Shown: positions 49,078-57,120 of the stretch, in pieces | How positions within the stretch are numbered: position 1 is the stretch's first letter | Layout: every line of letters starts with the position of its first letter | Assembly: GCF_008838325.1 (NCBI RefSeq) | Contig: NZ_CP042829.1 | Coordinates: 2,232,001 to 2,296,000 of the forward strand | Reading direction: 5' to 3' | Length of the DNA: 64,000 nucleotides | Origin: Tepidiforma bonchosmolovskayae | GTDB taxonomy: Bacteria; Chloroflexota; Dehalococcoidia; Tepidiformales; Tepidiformaceae | Notes under the pieces: generated by a model | Databases searched by the model: none | What the model saw: only the letters and a program-made list of their open reading frames with translations | Told to the model about the DNA's origin: nothing | Position numbers and translations under genes: made by a program

Positions 49078-50259
49078 TCACTCCCCCCGCAGAACCAGCG
49101 AGACCTGCTCGCTCATCAGCCCGCCGTTGCCGTGGACGAACACCGTGTCGCAGCGCCGGAGCTGTCGTTCGCCGGCCCGGCCGGTCAGCTGCAGGTACGC
49201 CTCCGTGATGTGGGACATGCCGCCTGCCATACCCGCCTGCCCGAAGCTGAGCTGTCCCCCGTGCGTGTTCATCGGGAAATCGCCGCGGTAGGTCAGGTCG
49301 TGCTCCTCCACAAACTTCCCGGCCTCGCCCTTGCCGCAGAAGCCGGTGTCTTCCAGCGTCAGGAGCACCGTGATCGTGTAGCAGTCGTACAGCGAGGCAA
49401 GGTCGATGTCCGACCGCTTCACGCCAGCCATTTCGAAGGCGCGGTCTGCCGCCGCCTTGATCGGCGTCTCCGTGAAGCTGGGGTCATAGGTCACCGACAG
49501 GTGCGTCGTATTCTCGCCCCCGCCGATGATGTACGCCGGCCGGTGCTTCGCCCGTTTCGCCTTCTCCTTCGACGTCACCACGACGGCCGCCCCGCCGAAA
49601 CACGGCATCACAATTTCCAGCATGTGCAGCGGGTCCACAATCACCGGCGAGTTCAGGACATCGTCGATGTCGATCGGGTCGCGGAACACTGCCTTCGGGT
49701 TCGCCATCGCGTTCTTCCGCTGGTCGACCGCCACCTTGGCCCGCTGCTCGTCCGTCAGCCCGAACTCGTACGCGTACCGGTTGGCGATGAGCGCGTAGGC
49801 GTAGTTCTGCCCGATGGCCCCGAACGGGTAATCGAACTCCCCCATCGGCGAGCCCCACGCCCCCATCCGGAATGTTGGCCCGCCGCCTTTCGGGTTCTTG
49901 GGCCGCGGCAGCGTGTGCACGATGCACAGCGCCGTTTCGCAGAGGCCCATCTCGATCGCTATGGCCGCGCGCAGCACTGCGCCGGCACCCGTGGCGCCGC
50001 CGAGGTCCACCACCTCCGAAAAGTGCGAGGCGATGCCCAGGTACTCCGTCAAGTGCCCGGGAGCGAACAGCCCGCCCGAGTCGGCCAGGTGGCCGGTCAT
50101 TAGCCCGTCCACATCGTCGTGGCTGAACCCGGCATCGTCGAGCGCCAGGCGCGCCAGCTCGGCGTACGCCTCCAGGCCCATCCAGGTCCGGTCCGGCCGC
50201 CGCACCGGCGCGAACTCGGCGATGCCTACAATCGCGGCCTCGCCGCGCAAACCCCCCAT
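49078..50259 (-). CDS. Thiolase-like protein (SCP-x/Ltp2 type, nucleophile Cys absent)
   Basis: 393 residues, thiolase fold. The N-terminal half starts LRGEAAIVGIAEFAPVRR. The nucleophile position, normally a Cys in a Gly-rich loop, reads VVDLGGATGAGAVLRAA, so no Cys is present. IDLASLYDCYTITVLLTLED and MNTHGGQLSFGQAGMAGG are the later motifs. The pairing with a DUF35 gene and the lost Cys resemble the Ltp2-type retro-aldolases of sterol side-chain degradation, rather than a true thiolase. GGAGG lies 7 nt before the ATG. Confidence 0.87.
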   Translation of the reverse strand: MGGLRGEAAIVGIAEFAPVRRPDRTWMGLEAYAELARLALDDAGFSHDDVDGLMTGHLADSGGLFAPGHLTEYLGIASHFSEVVDLGGATGAGAVLRAAIAIEMGLCETALCIVHTLPRPKNPKGGGPTFRMGAWGSPMGEFDYPFGAIGQNYAYALIANRYAYEFGLTDEQRAKVAVDQRKNAMANPKAVFRDPIDIDDVLNSPVIVDPLHMLEIVMPCFGGAAVVVTSKEKAKRAKHRPAYIIGGGENTTHLSVTYDPSFTETPIKAAADRAFEMAGVKRSDIDLASLYDCYTITVLLTLEDTGFCGKGEAGKFVEEHDLTYRGDFPMNTHGGQLSFGQAGMAGGMSHITEAYLQLTGRAGERQLRRCDTVFVHGNGGLMSEQVSLVLRGE

Positions 50260-50351
50260 GCGTGTTCCTCCGAACGCGATTCAGCGATCGGCCGCATCCT
50301 ACCCGCTTACCGCCAACCGGGCGAACCCGACCGCAAGGGGCCATGGTGGCC

Positions 50352-50380
50352 AACAAAAAGGCCCCCGTTGCGGGAGCCTT
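50352..50380 (-). terminator. Intrinsic terminator of the tRNA cluster
   Basis: On the minus strand, GGCTCCCG (50378-50371), a CAA loop and CGGGGGCC (50367-50360) are followed by TTTTTGTT. It ends the Trp-Leu-Cys tRNA transcript before the thiolase gene. Confidence 0.85.
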
Positions 50381-50390
50381 GCGCGAGGTC

Positions 50391-50464
<74 letters not shown>

Positions 50465-50476
50465 GGAGTATGCAAT

Positions 50477-50562
50477 TGGTGCCCAGGGTGAGATTTGAAC
50501 TCACACGCCCATACAGGCACTGCCCCCTCAAGACAGCGTGTCTGCCATTCCACCACCTGGGC
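50477..50562 (-). tRNA. tRNA-Leu (GAG)
   Basis: 86 nt with a long variable arm (GTGCCTGTATGGGCGT region). Acceptor GCCCAGG pairs with CCTGGGC. The anticodon stem CTGTC/GGCAG encloses TTGAGGG, giving GAG. CCA is encoded (50479-50477). Confidence 0.94.
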
Positions 50563-50631
50563 AACGCACCCACATCCTACGGACCATTCCCGCCATGCGG
50601 CAAGCGCCTGAGGGTCGGCGCCGGGAATGGC

Positions 50632-50707
50632 TGGCAGGGGTGGCAGGACTCGAACCCGCGACACTCGGTTTTGGAGACCGATGCTCTACCAGCTGAGCTA
50701 CACCCCT
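50632..50707 (-). tRNA. tRNA-Trp (CCA)
   Basis: 76 nt. Acceptor AGGGGTG pairs with CACCCCT. The anticodon loop CTCCAAA gives CCA, and the T-arm is GCGGGTTCGAGTCCTGC. The terminal CCA is encoded (50634-50632). It is the first gene of the Trp-Leu-Cys cluster. Confidence 0.95.
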
Positions 50708-50717
50708 GTCCGCTTTC

Positions 50718-50723
50718 ATCGTA
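50718..50723 (-). promoter_or_regulatory. Putative -10 box TACGAT of the tRNA cluster
   Basis: TACGAT on the minus strand, 10 nt before the tRNA-Trp 5' end. No strong -35 is visible upstream. Confidence 0.45.
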
Positions 50724-50759
50724 GCAAAGCTGGCCCAACGCGGAATCCCCCGCAACTCC

Positions 50760-50942
50760 CTACGCCGCCCGCGGGTGGCTGTTCATCGACCCGCATACCG
50801 GGCAGCGCGGCACCCGCGTCACCCGCGGCCGCTCCCCAAACTGGAACCACGCCCCGCAGCGGTCGCACTCCAGCCTCCGGAACATCTTCCCCTCGGCCTC
50901 CTTGCCTGCCCACGTCGGCTGCAGCACCCACCGGTTGTGCAC
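50760..50942 (-). CDS. Small zinc-ribbon protein, 60 aa
   Basis: The protein has LECDRCGAWFQFGERP and VPRCPVCGSMNSH: two Cys-x2-Cys-Gly knuckles about 20 residues apart, a rubredoxin-like zinc ribbon. The start is GTG at 50942, with AGGAGG 8 nt upstream, so translation is likely. A GATAGT -10-like box lies about 20 nt further upstream. The function is unknown. It lies upstream of the tRNA cluster on the same strand and divergent from argF. Confidence 0.75.
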   Translation of the reverse strand: MHNRWVLQPTWAGKEAEGKMFRRLECDRCGAWFQFGERPRVTRVPRCPVCGSMNSHPRAA

Positions 50943-51027
50943 GGCGATACCCTCCTGTCATCACTATCGACACGCCGGGCGGCGCGCTGCAGCACCCCCA
51001 TCCCCGGACACACCGCCGCCTCGAACC

Positions 51028-51033
51028 TATACT
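51028..51033 (+). promoter_or_regulatory. Putative -10 box TATACT of argF
   Basis: TATACT ends 7 nt before the ATG at 51041. There is no Shine-Dalgarno, so a leaderless mRNA is likely. Confidence 0.55.
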
Positions 51034-51040
51034 TCGCTCA

Positions 51041-51973
51041 ATGCATAGCCCTCGCCACCTTCTCAGCTCCGCCGACCTCTCCGCTGAAGAGACCGCCTAC
51101 CTCCTCGACCTCGCCGCCGCCCTCAAACGCCGCCCCCAGAAGGTCTTGGTGGGCAGGCACCTCGCCCTCCTCTTCGAAAAGGCCTCGCTCCGCACCCGCG
51201 TCAGCTTCGAAATCGCCATGGACCACCTCGGCGCATTCACCATGTACCTCGACCCCCGCGAGGTCGGCCTCGGCGAACGCGAAGCCATCCGCGACGTCTC
51301 CCGCGTGCTCGCCCGCTACGTCGACATCGTGGCCGTCCGCACCTACGGCCAGTCCATCATCGAAGAGTACGCACGCTTTTCGTCGATCCCCGTCATCAAC
51401 GCGCTGACCGACGAAGAGCACCCCTGCCAGGCGCTGGCCGACCTCCTCACCCTCCGCGAACACATGGGCGACCTCCGCGGCCGCTCACTCGCCTTCGTCG
51501 GCGACGGAAACAACGTCTCCACCAGCCTCGTCATCACTGCCACCGCACTGGGCATGGACGTGCGCATCGCCTCGCCCCCCGGCTACCAGCTCCCCGAATG
51601 GGCGATCAGCGAAGCGTCCGCCCGGGCCGCAGCCAGCGGCGGCAGCTTCCGCCACACCACCGACCCGGTCGAAGCTGTCCGCGGCGCCGAAGCCCTCTAC
51701 ACCGATGTCTGGACCTCGATGGGCCAGGAACGCGAAGCCGAACGCCGCAAGATCGACTTCGCCGCCTACCAGCTCAACGCCGCCCTCGTCGCCCACGCGA
51801 AGCCCGGCGCCTTCATCATGCACGACCTCCCCGCCCACCGCGGCGAAGAGATCACCGACGACGTCTTCGAATCACCGCACGCAATCATCTTCGACCAGGC
51901 CGAAAATCGCGTCTGGGCCCAGGCGGCCGTTGTGGCCTTCCTGCTCGGCGCGGATCGCAGCATCGAGCGCTGA
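51041..51973 (+). CDS. argF: Ornithine carbamoyltransferase
   Basis: A 310-residue transcarbamylase making citrulline. The carbamoyl-phosphate loop reads FEKASLRTRVSFE (S-L-R-T-R instead of S-T-R-T-R). EEHPCQALADLLTLREH is present, and VGDGNNVSTSLV begins the ornithine domain. DVWTSMGQE is the ornithine-specific SMG loop. The usual HCLPAHRGEE is HDLPAHRGEE here, replacing the substrate-loop Cys. Putrescine or N-acetylornithine variants have other signatures, so the arginine pathway is still the best call. No other arg gene is visible. Confidence 0.9.
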   Translation: MHSPRHLLSSADLSAEETAYLLDLAAALKRRPQKVLVGRHLALLFEKASLRTRVSFEIAMDHLGAFTMYLDPREVGLGEREAIRDVSRVLARYVDIVAVRTYGQSIIEEYARFSSIPVINALTDEEHPCQALADLLTLREHMGDLRGRSLAFVGDGNNVSTSLVITATALGMDVRIASPPGYQLPEWAISEASARAAASGGSFRHTTDPVEAVRGAEALYTDVWTSMGQEREAERRKIDFAAYQLNAALVAHAKPGAFIMHDLPAHRGEEITDDVFESPHAIIFDQAENRVWAQAAVVAFLLGADRSIER

Positions 51974-51997
51974 ACCCGGCATTGCTGCCCGGCAGCG

Positions 51998-52003
51998 TAT
52001 GAT
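51998..52003 (+). promoter_or_regulatory. Putative -10 box TATGAT of the cdaA operon
   Basis: TATGAT, 35 nt before the cdaA ATG. The leader between them lacks a Shine-Dalgarno. No -35 is seen. Confidence 0.35.
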
Positions 52004-52038
52004 GAGGCCGCCCGGCCACGGGCTGCCCTGCCTTCGCC

Positions 52039-52854
52039 ATGTTCGACCTGGGTCACGTTCGCGACGTCCTTGATCAGTTCACGTTTACCAGCGCGGTCGA
52101 TGTCCTCCTCATCGCCGTGCTGATCTACGCTGCACTGCGTCTCCTGAGCGGCACCCGCGCCATGACCCAGCTCCGCGGCGTTGTCGCCCTCTTCCTCGTC
52201 TTCGTCGTCCTTGGCCGCGCGCTCGACCTGGTCGTCATCAACTACCTCGTGGAGCACTCGGTGACCGCGCTCCTCGTCGGCGCAGTCATCATCTTCCAGC
52301 CCGAAATCCGCCGCGCCCTCGACCGCCTCGGCCGGACCGGCCTCTCCGGCTGGTTCCGCACCGCCGAGTACGGCGATGTCATCGACGCCGTCTCCACGGC
52401 CGCCGGCCGCCTCTCGGCCGCCCGCCACGGCGCCATCGTCGTCATCGAGCGCGAAACCGGCCTCCAGGATGTCATCGAAACCGGCGTCCCCGTCGATGCC
52501 CGCGTCTCCCCCGAACTCCTGACCAGCATCTTCTTCCCCAACTCGCCGCTCCACGATATGGCCGTCGTCATCCGCGACCAGCGCGTGGTCGCGGCCGGCT
52601 GCGTCCTCCCGCTCGCCTCCGACCCGGCCGACCGCAACCTCGGGACCCGCCACCGCGCCGCCCTCGGCATCACCGAGGCAACTGACGCCCTCGCCGTCGT
52701 CGTCTCGGAGGAGACCGGCGAAATCAGCGTCGCCCTCGGCGGCCGTCTCACCCCCGTGCCCGACGAGCGCCGCCTCCGTGCCGTCCTCGAGTGGGTCCTC
52801 GAGCCGCAGGCAGCGGAACCGCCGCCGGTCGCCCCCACCGGAGCCCGGGCATGA
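52039..52854 (+). CDS. cdaA: Diadenylate cyclase CdaA
   Basis: 271 residues. Three N-terminal hydrophobic helices (~10-100) carry LLIAVLIYAALRLL and VGAVIIFQPEIRRALDRLG. The DAC domain (~100-265) has HGAIVVIERETGL, NSPLHDMAVVIRDQRVVAAG and GTRHRAALGITEATDALAVVVSEETG. The RHR part of the active site is intact. The DGA motif reads DMA, with Met for Gly. It makes the second messenger c-di-AMP at the membrane. The stop overlaps the ATG of cdaR. DisA is excluded by length and the membrane anchor. Confidence 0.92.
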   Translation: MFDLGHVRDVLDQFTFTSAVDVLLIAVLIYAALRLLSGTRAMTQLRGVVALFLVFVVLGRALDLVVINYLVEHSVTALLVGAVIIFQPEIRRALDRLGRTGLSGWFRTAEYGDVIDAVSTAAGRLSAARHGAIVVIERETGLQDVIETGVPVDARVSPELLTSIFFPNSPLHDMAVVIRDQRVVAAGCVLPLASDPADRNLGTRHRAALGITEATDALAVVVSEETGEISVALGGRLTPVPDERRLRAVLEWVLEPQAAEPPPVAPTGARA

Positions 52855-54128
52855 ACGGCAACCACCGCCGTCCTTCGCGCCGCCAGGCAGCCCGGCAGGT
52901 CCTCGGTGGCATCCTCCGATCCCTCCGCCAGCACTGGGCCCAGGCAACCTTCAGCCTGCTGGCTGCCTTCGCCATCTGGTTTGTAGTCCAGGACGTCGAA
53001 AACCCGCGCGTCTCCGTCACCTTCCCCGAAGAGGGGCAGCCGCCCTCCATCGTCGTTACGGCCGAAAATGCCGGACCCTACATCGTGCGCGAAAACTACT
53101 CGGTCCGCGTCGTCGCCGAAGGCCGCGCCGATGACCTCGCCGCGCTCACCCCCGCCGACTTCGAAGCCCGCGTCGACGTCCGCGGCATGCAGCCCGGCGT
53201 CGAAGAACTCCGCCAGGTGCGCGTCACGAGCCGCCGCCCCGGCGTGCGCGTCCTTCAGGTCATTCCTTCCCAGGTCCGGATTACCCTTGTCGAGCCCGCC
53301 ACCCGCGAGCTTCCCGTCACCATCCGCCGCTCCGGGCAGCTCCCGGCCGGCTTCCGCGAGGACGAGGCCGCCACCACGGTCGAACCCGCCGTCGTGAAAA
53401 TCACCGGCCTCCCCGAACGGGTCCAGGCCGTCCAGTCGGTCGACCTCGACGTCAACCTGAGCGGCGTCATAGACCAGGCCTACGTCGTCACAGGCGAACT
53501 CGTCGCCCGCTCCGCTACCGGCACGGTCGAGACCGTGACCATCAGCCCTCCCCGCGCCACCGCGACCATCCGCATCGGCCAGGCCTTCGTCCAGCGCACC
53601 CTGCCGGTCATCGCCGATATCTCCGGGGCACCGGCCACCGGCTACCGGATCGCGTCCATCACCATCGACCCGCCTGCCGTCACCGTCTCCGGCGAACGCT
53701 CGGTCGTCAACGAGCTGACCGCCCTCTCGACCGAAAAAATCGACGTCACCGGCGCCCGCGCCGAACTCCGCCTCGTCCGCAACCTCGTCGCTGTGCCCAA
53801 CCTCTCGGTCGAGCGCCGGTCTGTCACCGTGGTGGTCAAATTCGAGCCGATCGATGTCGCAGCCACCCTCACCGTCGCCCCCGAACTGCAGAATCTGCCC
53901 GCCGGCTTCGCCCGCGACCCCTCCCGCCCGCTCGCCGTCGAGGTCCGCGTGACCGGCCCCGCCGACCTCGTTGCGGTGCTGAAGCCCTCCGACATCAAGG
54001 CCGTCGTCTCCCTCGCTGGTGCCACAGCCGGCACCGCAGCCTATCCTGTAACAGTGACAGGTCCATCTGGCCTCAAGCTCGAAGCCCCCGCAACGGTCAC
54101 CGTCTCGCTCATCCAGGTGCTCCCGTGA
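52851..54128 (+). CDS. cdaR: CdaA regulator CdaR (YbbR domains)
   Basis: 425 residues. A basic N-terminus is followed by one membrane helix (QATFSLLAAFAIWFVVQD, ~33-50). The rest is extracytoplasmic beta-rich repeats; four or so YbbR-like units are suggested by recurring segments such as LPVTIRRSGQLPAGFR and LPVIADISGAPATGYRI. In Firmicutes CdaR binds and tunes CdaA, and the ATGA overlap with cdaA supports this. The GTG of der overlaps its stop. Confidence 0.87.
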   Translation: MNGNHRRPSRRQAARQVLGGILRSLRQHWAQATFSLLAAFAIWFVVQDVENPRVSVTFPEEGQPPSIVVTAENAGPYIVRENYSVRVVAEGRADDLAALTPADFEARVDVRGMQPGVEELRQVRVTSRRPGVRVLQVIPSQVRITLVEPATRELPVTIRRSGQLPAGFREDEAATTVEPAVVKITGLPERVQAVQSVDLDVNLSGVIDQAYVVTGELVARSATGTVETVTISPPRATATIRIGQAFVQRTLPVIADISGAPATGYRIASITIDPPAVTVSGERSVVNELTALSTEKIDVTGARAELRLVRNLVAVPNLSVERRSVTVVVKFEPIDVAATLTVAPELQNLPAGFARDPSRPLAVEVRVTGPADLVAVLKPSDIKAVVSLAGATAGTAAYPVTVTGPSGLKLEAPATVTVSLIQVLP

Positions 54129-55468
54129 CCGCCACCGACGTCCTCCCGCGCGTCGTCATCGTCGGCCGCCCCAATGTCGGCAAGTCGTCGCTCTTCAACC
54201 GTGTCCTCGGCGAGCGCCGCGCCATCGTCGAAGATGAGCCCGGCACGACCCGCGACCGCCTTGAAGCCGATGTCGAGTGGCTCGACCGCCGCTTCCGCCT
54301 GATCGACACCGGCGGCTACGAGACGAACGAGCAGAACGTCTATGCGCCCCTCATCATGGGCCAGGTCCAGCAGGCCATCGATACGGCCGCCGTCATCATT
54401 TTTGTCGTCGATGCGCGCGACGGCCTCACCGCCAGCGACTACGACATGGCCGAGGTCGTTCGGCGCGCACAGAAACCGACGATCCTGGTCGCCAACAAGG
54501 CCGACAACGAGGCCCGCGAACTGGCCGGCATCGCCGAGGCGTCTGCCCTCGGCTTCGGTGAGCCACTCCCCGTCAGCGCCCTCCACGACGTCAACGTCCG
54601 CACCATGCTCGACATGGTGGTCGCACTCCTCCCCGATATCCCCCTCGTCCCCGAGTCCGACCGCACCCGTGTCGCCATCATCGGTCGGCCGAACGTCGGC
54701 AAGTCGATGCTCGTCAACGCCATCCTCGGCCAGGAGCGGGTCATCGTCTCCCATGTCGCCGGCACGACCCGCGACGCCATTGACACCGAAATCGACACGC
54801 CCGAAGGCTCATTCGTCCTGATTGACACCGCCGGCGTTCGCCGTCCCGGCAAACTCGGCACCGGCGTCGAACGGCATTCCGTCCTCCGCACCACCCGCGC
54901 CGTCGAACGGTGCGACGTCGCCGTTCTCGTGGTCGACGGGACCGAGGGCGTCACGGCCCAGGACACCCACATCGCCGGCATCGCCGTCGAAAACGCCAAA
55001 GGGCTCGTCATCGCCGTCAACAAGATCGACCTCTGGGACGACCCCGCCGAGCGGAAGGCCTGGGCCGAACGCCAGATGCGCAGCCGCATCCGCTTCGTCC
55101 CGTGGGCGCTCTACACCTTCATCTCCGCGCTCGAACGCCGCGGCCTCTCCGAACTCCTGCAGCTCGTCCAGGCGGCCCGCGAGGCCCGCCGCCGCCGAAT
55201 CCCCACGCCGGAACTCAACGCGGTCCTCGCACGCGCCATCCGCGAGCACGTCCCGCCCCTCGTCCACAACAAGCGGTTCAAGCTCTTCTATGCCACCCAG
55301 GCCGGCATCGACCCGCCGACCTTCGTCCTCTTCGTCAACGACCCCGAACTCGTCCACTTCAGCTACCGCCGCTACCTCGAACGCGCCATCCGCGAGGCGG
55401 CCGATTTCGAAGGCACCGCCATCAAGCTGGTCTTCAGAGCCCGTTCGGGCGATGATTCCCGGTCGTGA
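54125..55468 (+). CDS. der: Ribosome assembly GTPase Der (EngA)
   Basis: 447 residues with two tandem GTPase domains: G1 GRPNVGKSSLFN (~13) and GRPNVGKSMLVN (~190). The switch motifs are DTGGY and DTAGVR, with NKAD and NKID as G4. The KH-like C-terminal domain contains HNKRFKLFYATQAGIDPPTF. It matures the 50S subunit. The start is GTG overlapping the cdaR stop. The GTG of plsY overlaps its own stop, so all five genes of this run are contiguous. Confidence 0.96.
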   Translation: MTATDVLPRVVIVGRPNVGKSSLFNRVLGERRAIVEDEPGTTRDRLEADVEWLDRRFRLIDTGGYETNEQNVYAPLIMGQVQQAIDTAAVIIFVVDARDGLTASDYDMAEVVRRAQKPTILVANKADNEARELAGIAEASALGFGEPLPVSALHDVNVRTMLDMVVALLPDIPLVPESDRTRVAIIGRPNVGKSMLVNAILGQERVIVSHVAGTTRDAIDTEIDTPEGSFVLIDTAGVRRPGKLGTGVERHSVLRTTRAVERCDVAVLVVDGTEGVTAQDTHIAGIAVENAKGLVIAVNKIDLWDDPAERKAWAERQMRSRIRFVPWALYTFISALERRGLSELLQLVQAAREARRRRIPTPELNAVLARAIREHVPPLVHNKRFKLFYATQAGIDPPTFVLFVNDPELVHFSYRRYLERAIREAADFEGTAIKLVFRARSGDDSRS

Positions 55469-56088
55469 TCGACTACGTTCTCAACGCGCTGCTCGGCTAC
55501 ATCCTCGGCTCCCTCCCCTGGGGCCTCATCGTCGGCTACCTCGCTACCGGCCGCGATATCCGCGAGTCCGGCAGCGGGAAAACCGGCACCACGAACGTTC
55601 TCCGCACCGCCGGGAAGGTGCCTGCGGTCATCGTTATGGTCCTCGATATCGCCAAGGGTGCTGTCCCGGCGCTCGTCGGCCGCTACGTCTTCGACAGCAA
55701 TGAGGTGGCGGCCGTCGGCGCCGGCGCGGCCATCGTCGGCCACGTGTGGCCGGTCTTCGCCGGCTTCCGCGGCGGCCGCGGCGTTGCCAGCACCTACGGC
55801 GGGATCCTCGGACTCGCCCCCGGCATCTCGCTGCTCTTCCCCCTGATCGGGGCCGTGCTGGTCGGCGCCACGCGCTACGTCTCCTTCATGTCCGTCGTCG
55901 GCGTCCCGATCTGCGCCGCCATCATCTGCGGCCTTGCCATCGCCGGGAAAACGGACCCCGCCTTCGCCTGGTACGCCCTCTTCGCCACCGCACTCGTCGA
56001 ATACAAGCACATCCCCAACATCCGGCGCCTCCTGAACGGAACCGAGCCCCGAATCGGCCAGGGCGGCGACCGACCCGCAACCGGCTGA
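55465..56088 (+). CDS. plsY: Acyl-phosphate:glycerol-3-phosphate acyltransferase
   Basis: A 207-residue membrane enzyme with about five helices. The three PlsY motifs are GSLPWGLIVGYLATGRDIRE with SGSGKTGTTNVLR, GHVWPVFAGFRGGRGVAS, and the C-terminal YKHIPNIRRLLNGTEP. The first step of phosphatidic acid synthesis acylates glycerol 3-phosphate with acyl-phosphate, which PlsX would provide (not seen here). It is followed directly by gpsA, which makes its substrate. Confidence 0.94.
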   Translation: MIDYVLNALLGYILGSLPWGLIVGYLATGRDIRESGSGKTGTTNVLRTAGKVPAVIVMVLDIAKGAVPALVGRYVFDSNEVAAVGAGAAIVGHVWPVFAGFRGGRGVASTYGGILGLAPGISLLFPLIGAVLVGATRYVSFMSVVGVPICAAIICGLAIAGKTDPAFAWYALFATALVEYKHIPNIRRLLNGTEPRIGQGGDRPATG

Positions 56089-57095
56089 TGCCCGCTTACG
56101 CCGTCGTCGGTGCCACCTCCTGGGGCGTCACCCTCGCCGCGCTCCTCGAGCGGGCCGGCAACGACGTCATCCTCCTCGTCCGCTCCGAACTCGAAGCCCG
56201 CGCCGTGCGCGCCGCCGGCGGCCTCGAACGCCTCGGCGCCGGCCCGGTGCTCGGGCCCCGCGTCCACATCCACCCGATGCCCCTCACCGCAAATCACGCC
56301 GCCGGGGTCAGCGGCGCGCTCGTCGCGGTGCCCTCCCACGCCTTCCGCGCGGCCGTCCAGGCTGCCGGCCTCCCCCGCAGCCTGCCGGTCGTCTCCGCCG
56401 CCAAGGGCCTCGACCTCGAAACCTCCAGCCGCATGACCGAGGTCCTCCATGCGCTCGGCTACGACCCCGCCCGGACCGGTGCTCTCTCCGGCCCGAACCT
56501 CGCCCACGAAATCATCCGCGGCCTCCCCGCTGCCGCCGTCATCGCCACGCCCGACCTCGAACTCGGCCGCGCCTGGCAAACCGCGCTCTCGGCCGGCGCC
56601 TTCCGGGTCTACGCCTCCACCGATGTCGTCGGCGTCGAACTCGCCGGTGCCCTCAAGAACGTCATCGCCATCGCCGCAGGGGCCGCCTGGGGCCTCGAGT
56701 TCGGTGCCAACGCTGTCGCAGCCATCATGACCCGCGGCCTCGCTGAGATGACGCGCCTCGGCCTCGCGCTCGGTGCCGAAGTCGCGACCTTCAACGGCCT
56801 CGCCGGCGTCGGCGACCTCGCTGCCACCTGCTTCTCGCCCCTCTCCCGCAACCGGCGCTTCGGCGAACTCCTCGCCGCCGGGCGCGCCCCCGCTGACGCC
56901 GTCGACGAGATCGGCGAGACCGTCGAAGGCGCCCACACCGCGCCGGTCGCACTCCGCCTCGCCGCCGCCGCGGGCGTCGAGCTTCCCATCACCGCCGAGG
57001 TCGCCGCCGTCATCGGCGGGGAGCGTACCGTCCCCGAGGCGATGCTCCGGCTCCTCGGCCGCCCCCTCGCCCGCGAAGAGCTGCCCCGCCGCTGA
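56088..57095 (+). CDS. gpsA: Glycerol-3-phosphate dehydrogenase [NAD(P)+]
   Basis: 335 residues. The dinucleotide loop is VVGATSWGVTLAALL (GATSWG for the usual GxGxWG). VVSAAKGLDLET, ALSGPNLAHEIIRG and GVELAGALKNVIAIAAG (catalytic Lys) follow. LAGVGDLAATCFSPLSRNRRFG closes the domain. It reduces dihydroxyacetone phosphate to glycerol 3-phosphate for PlsY. The ATG overlaps the plsY TGA by one base. Confidence 0.94.
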   Translation: MPAYAVVGATSWGVTLAALLERAGNDVILLVRSELEARAVRAAGGLERLGAGPVLGPRVHIHPMPLTANHAAGVSGALVAVPSHAFRAAVQAAGLPRSLPVVSAAKGLDLETSSRMTEVLHALGYDPARTGALSGPNLAHEIIRGLPAAAVIATPDLELGRAWQTALSAGAFRVYASTDVVGVELAGALKNVIAIAAGAAWGLEFGANAVAAIMTRGLAEMTRLGLALGAEVATFNGLAGVGDLAATCFSPLSRNRRFGELLAAGRAPADAVDEIGETVEGAHTAPVALRLAAAAGVELPITAEVAAVIGGERTVPEAMLRLLGRPLAREELPRR

Positions 57096-57107
57096 GCACG
57101 CTGGTGG

Positions 57108-57113
57108 TACGAT
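57108..57113 (+). promoter_or_regulatory. Putative -10 box TACGAT of the HEAT-repeat gene
   Basis: TACGAT ends 7 nt before the ATG at 57121. A GGAG in the gap is only 3 nt from the ATG, too close for a normal Shine-Dalgarno. Confidence 0.45.
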
Positions 57114-57120
57114 CGGAGTG

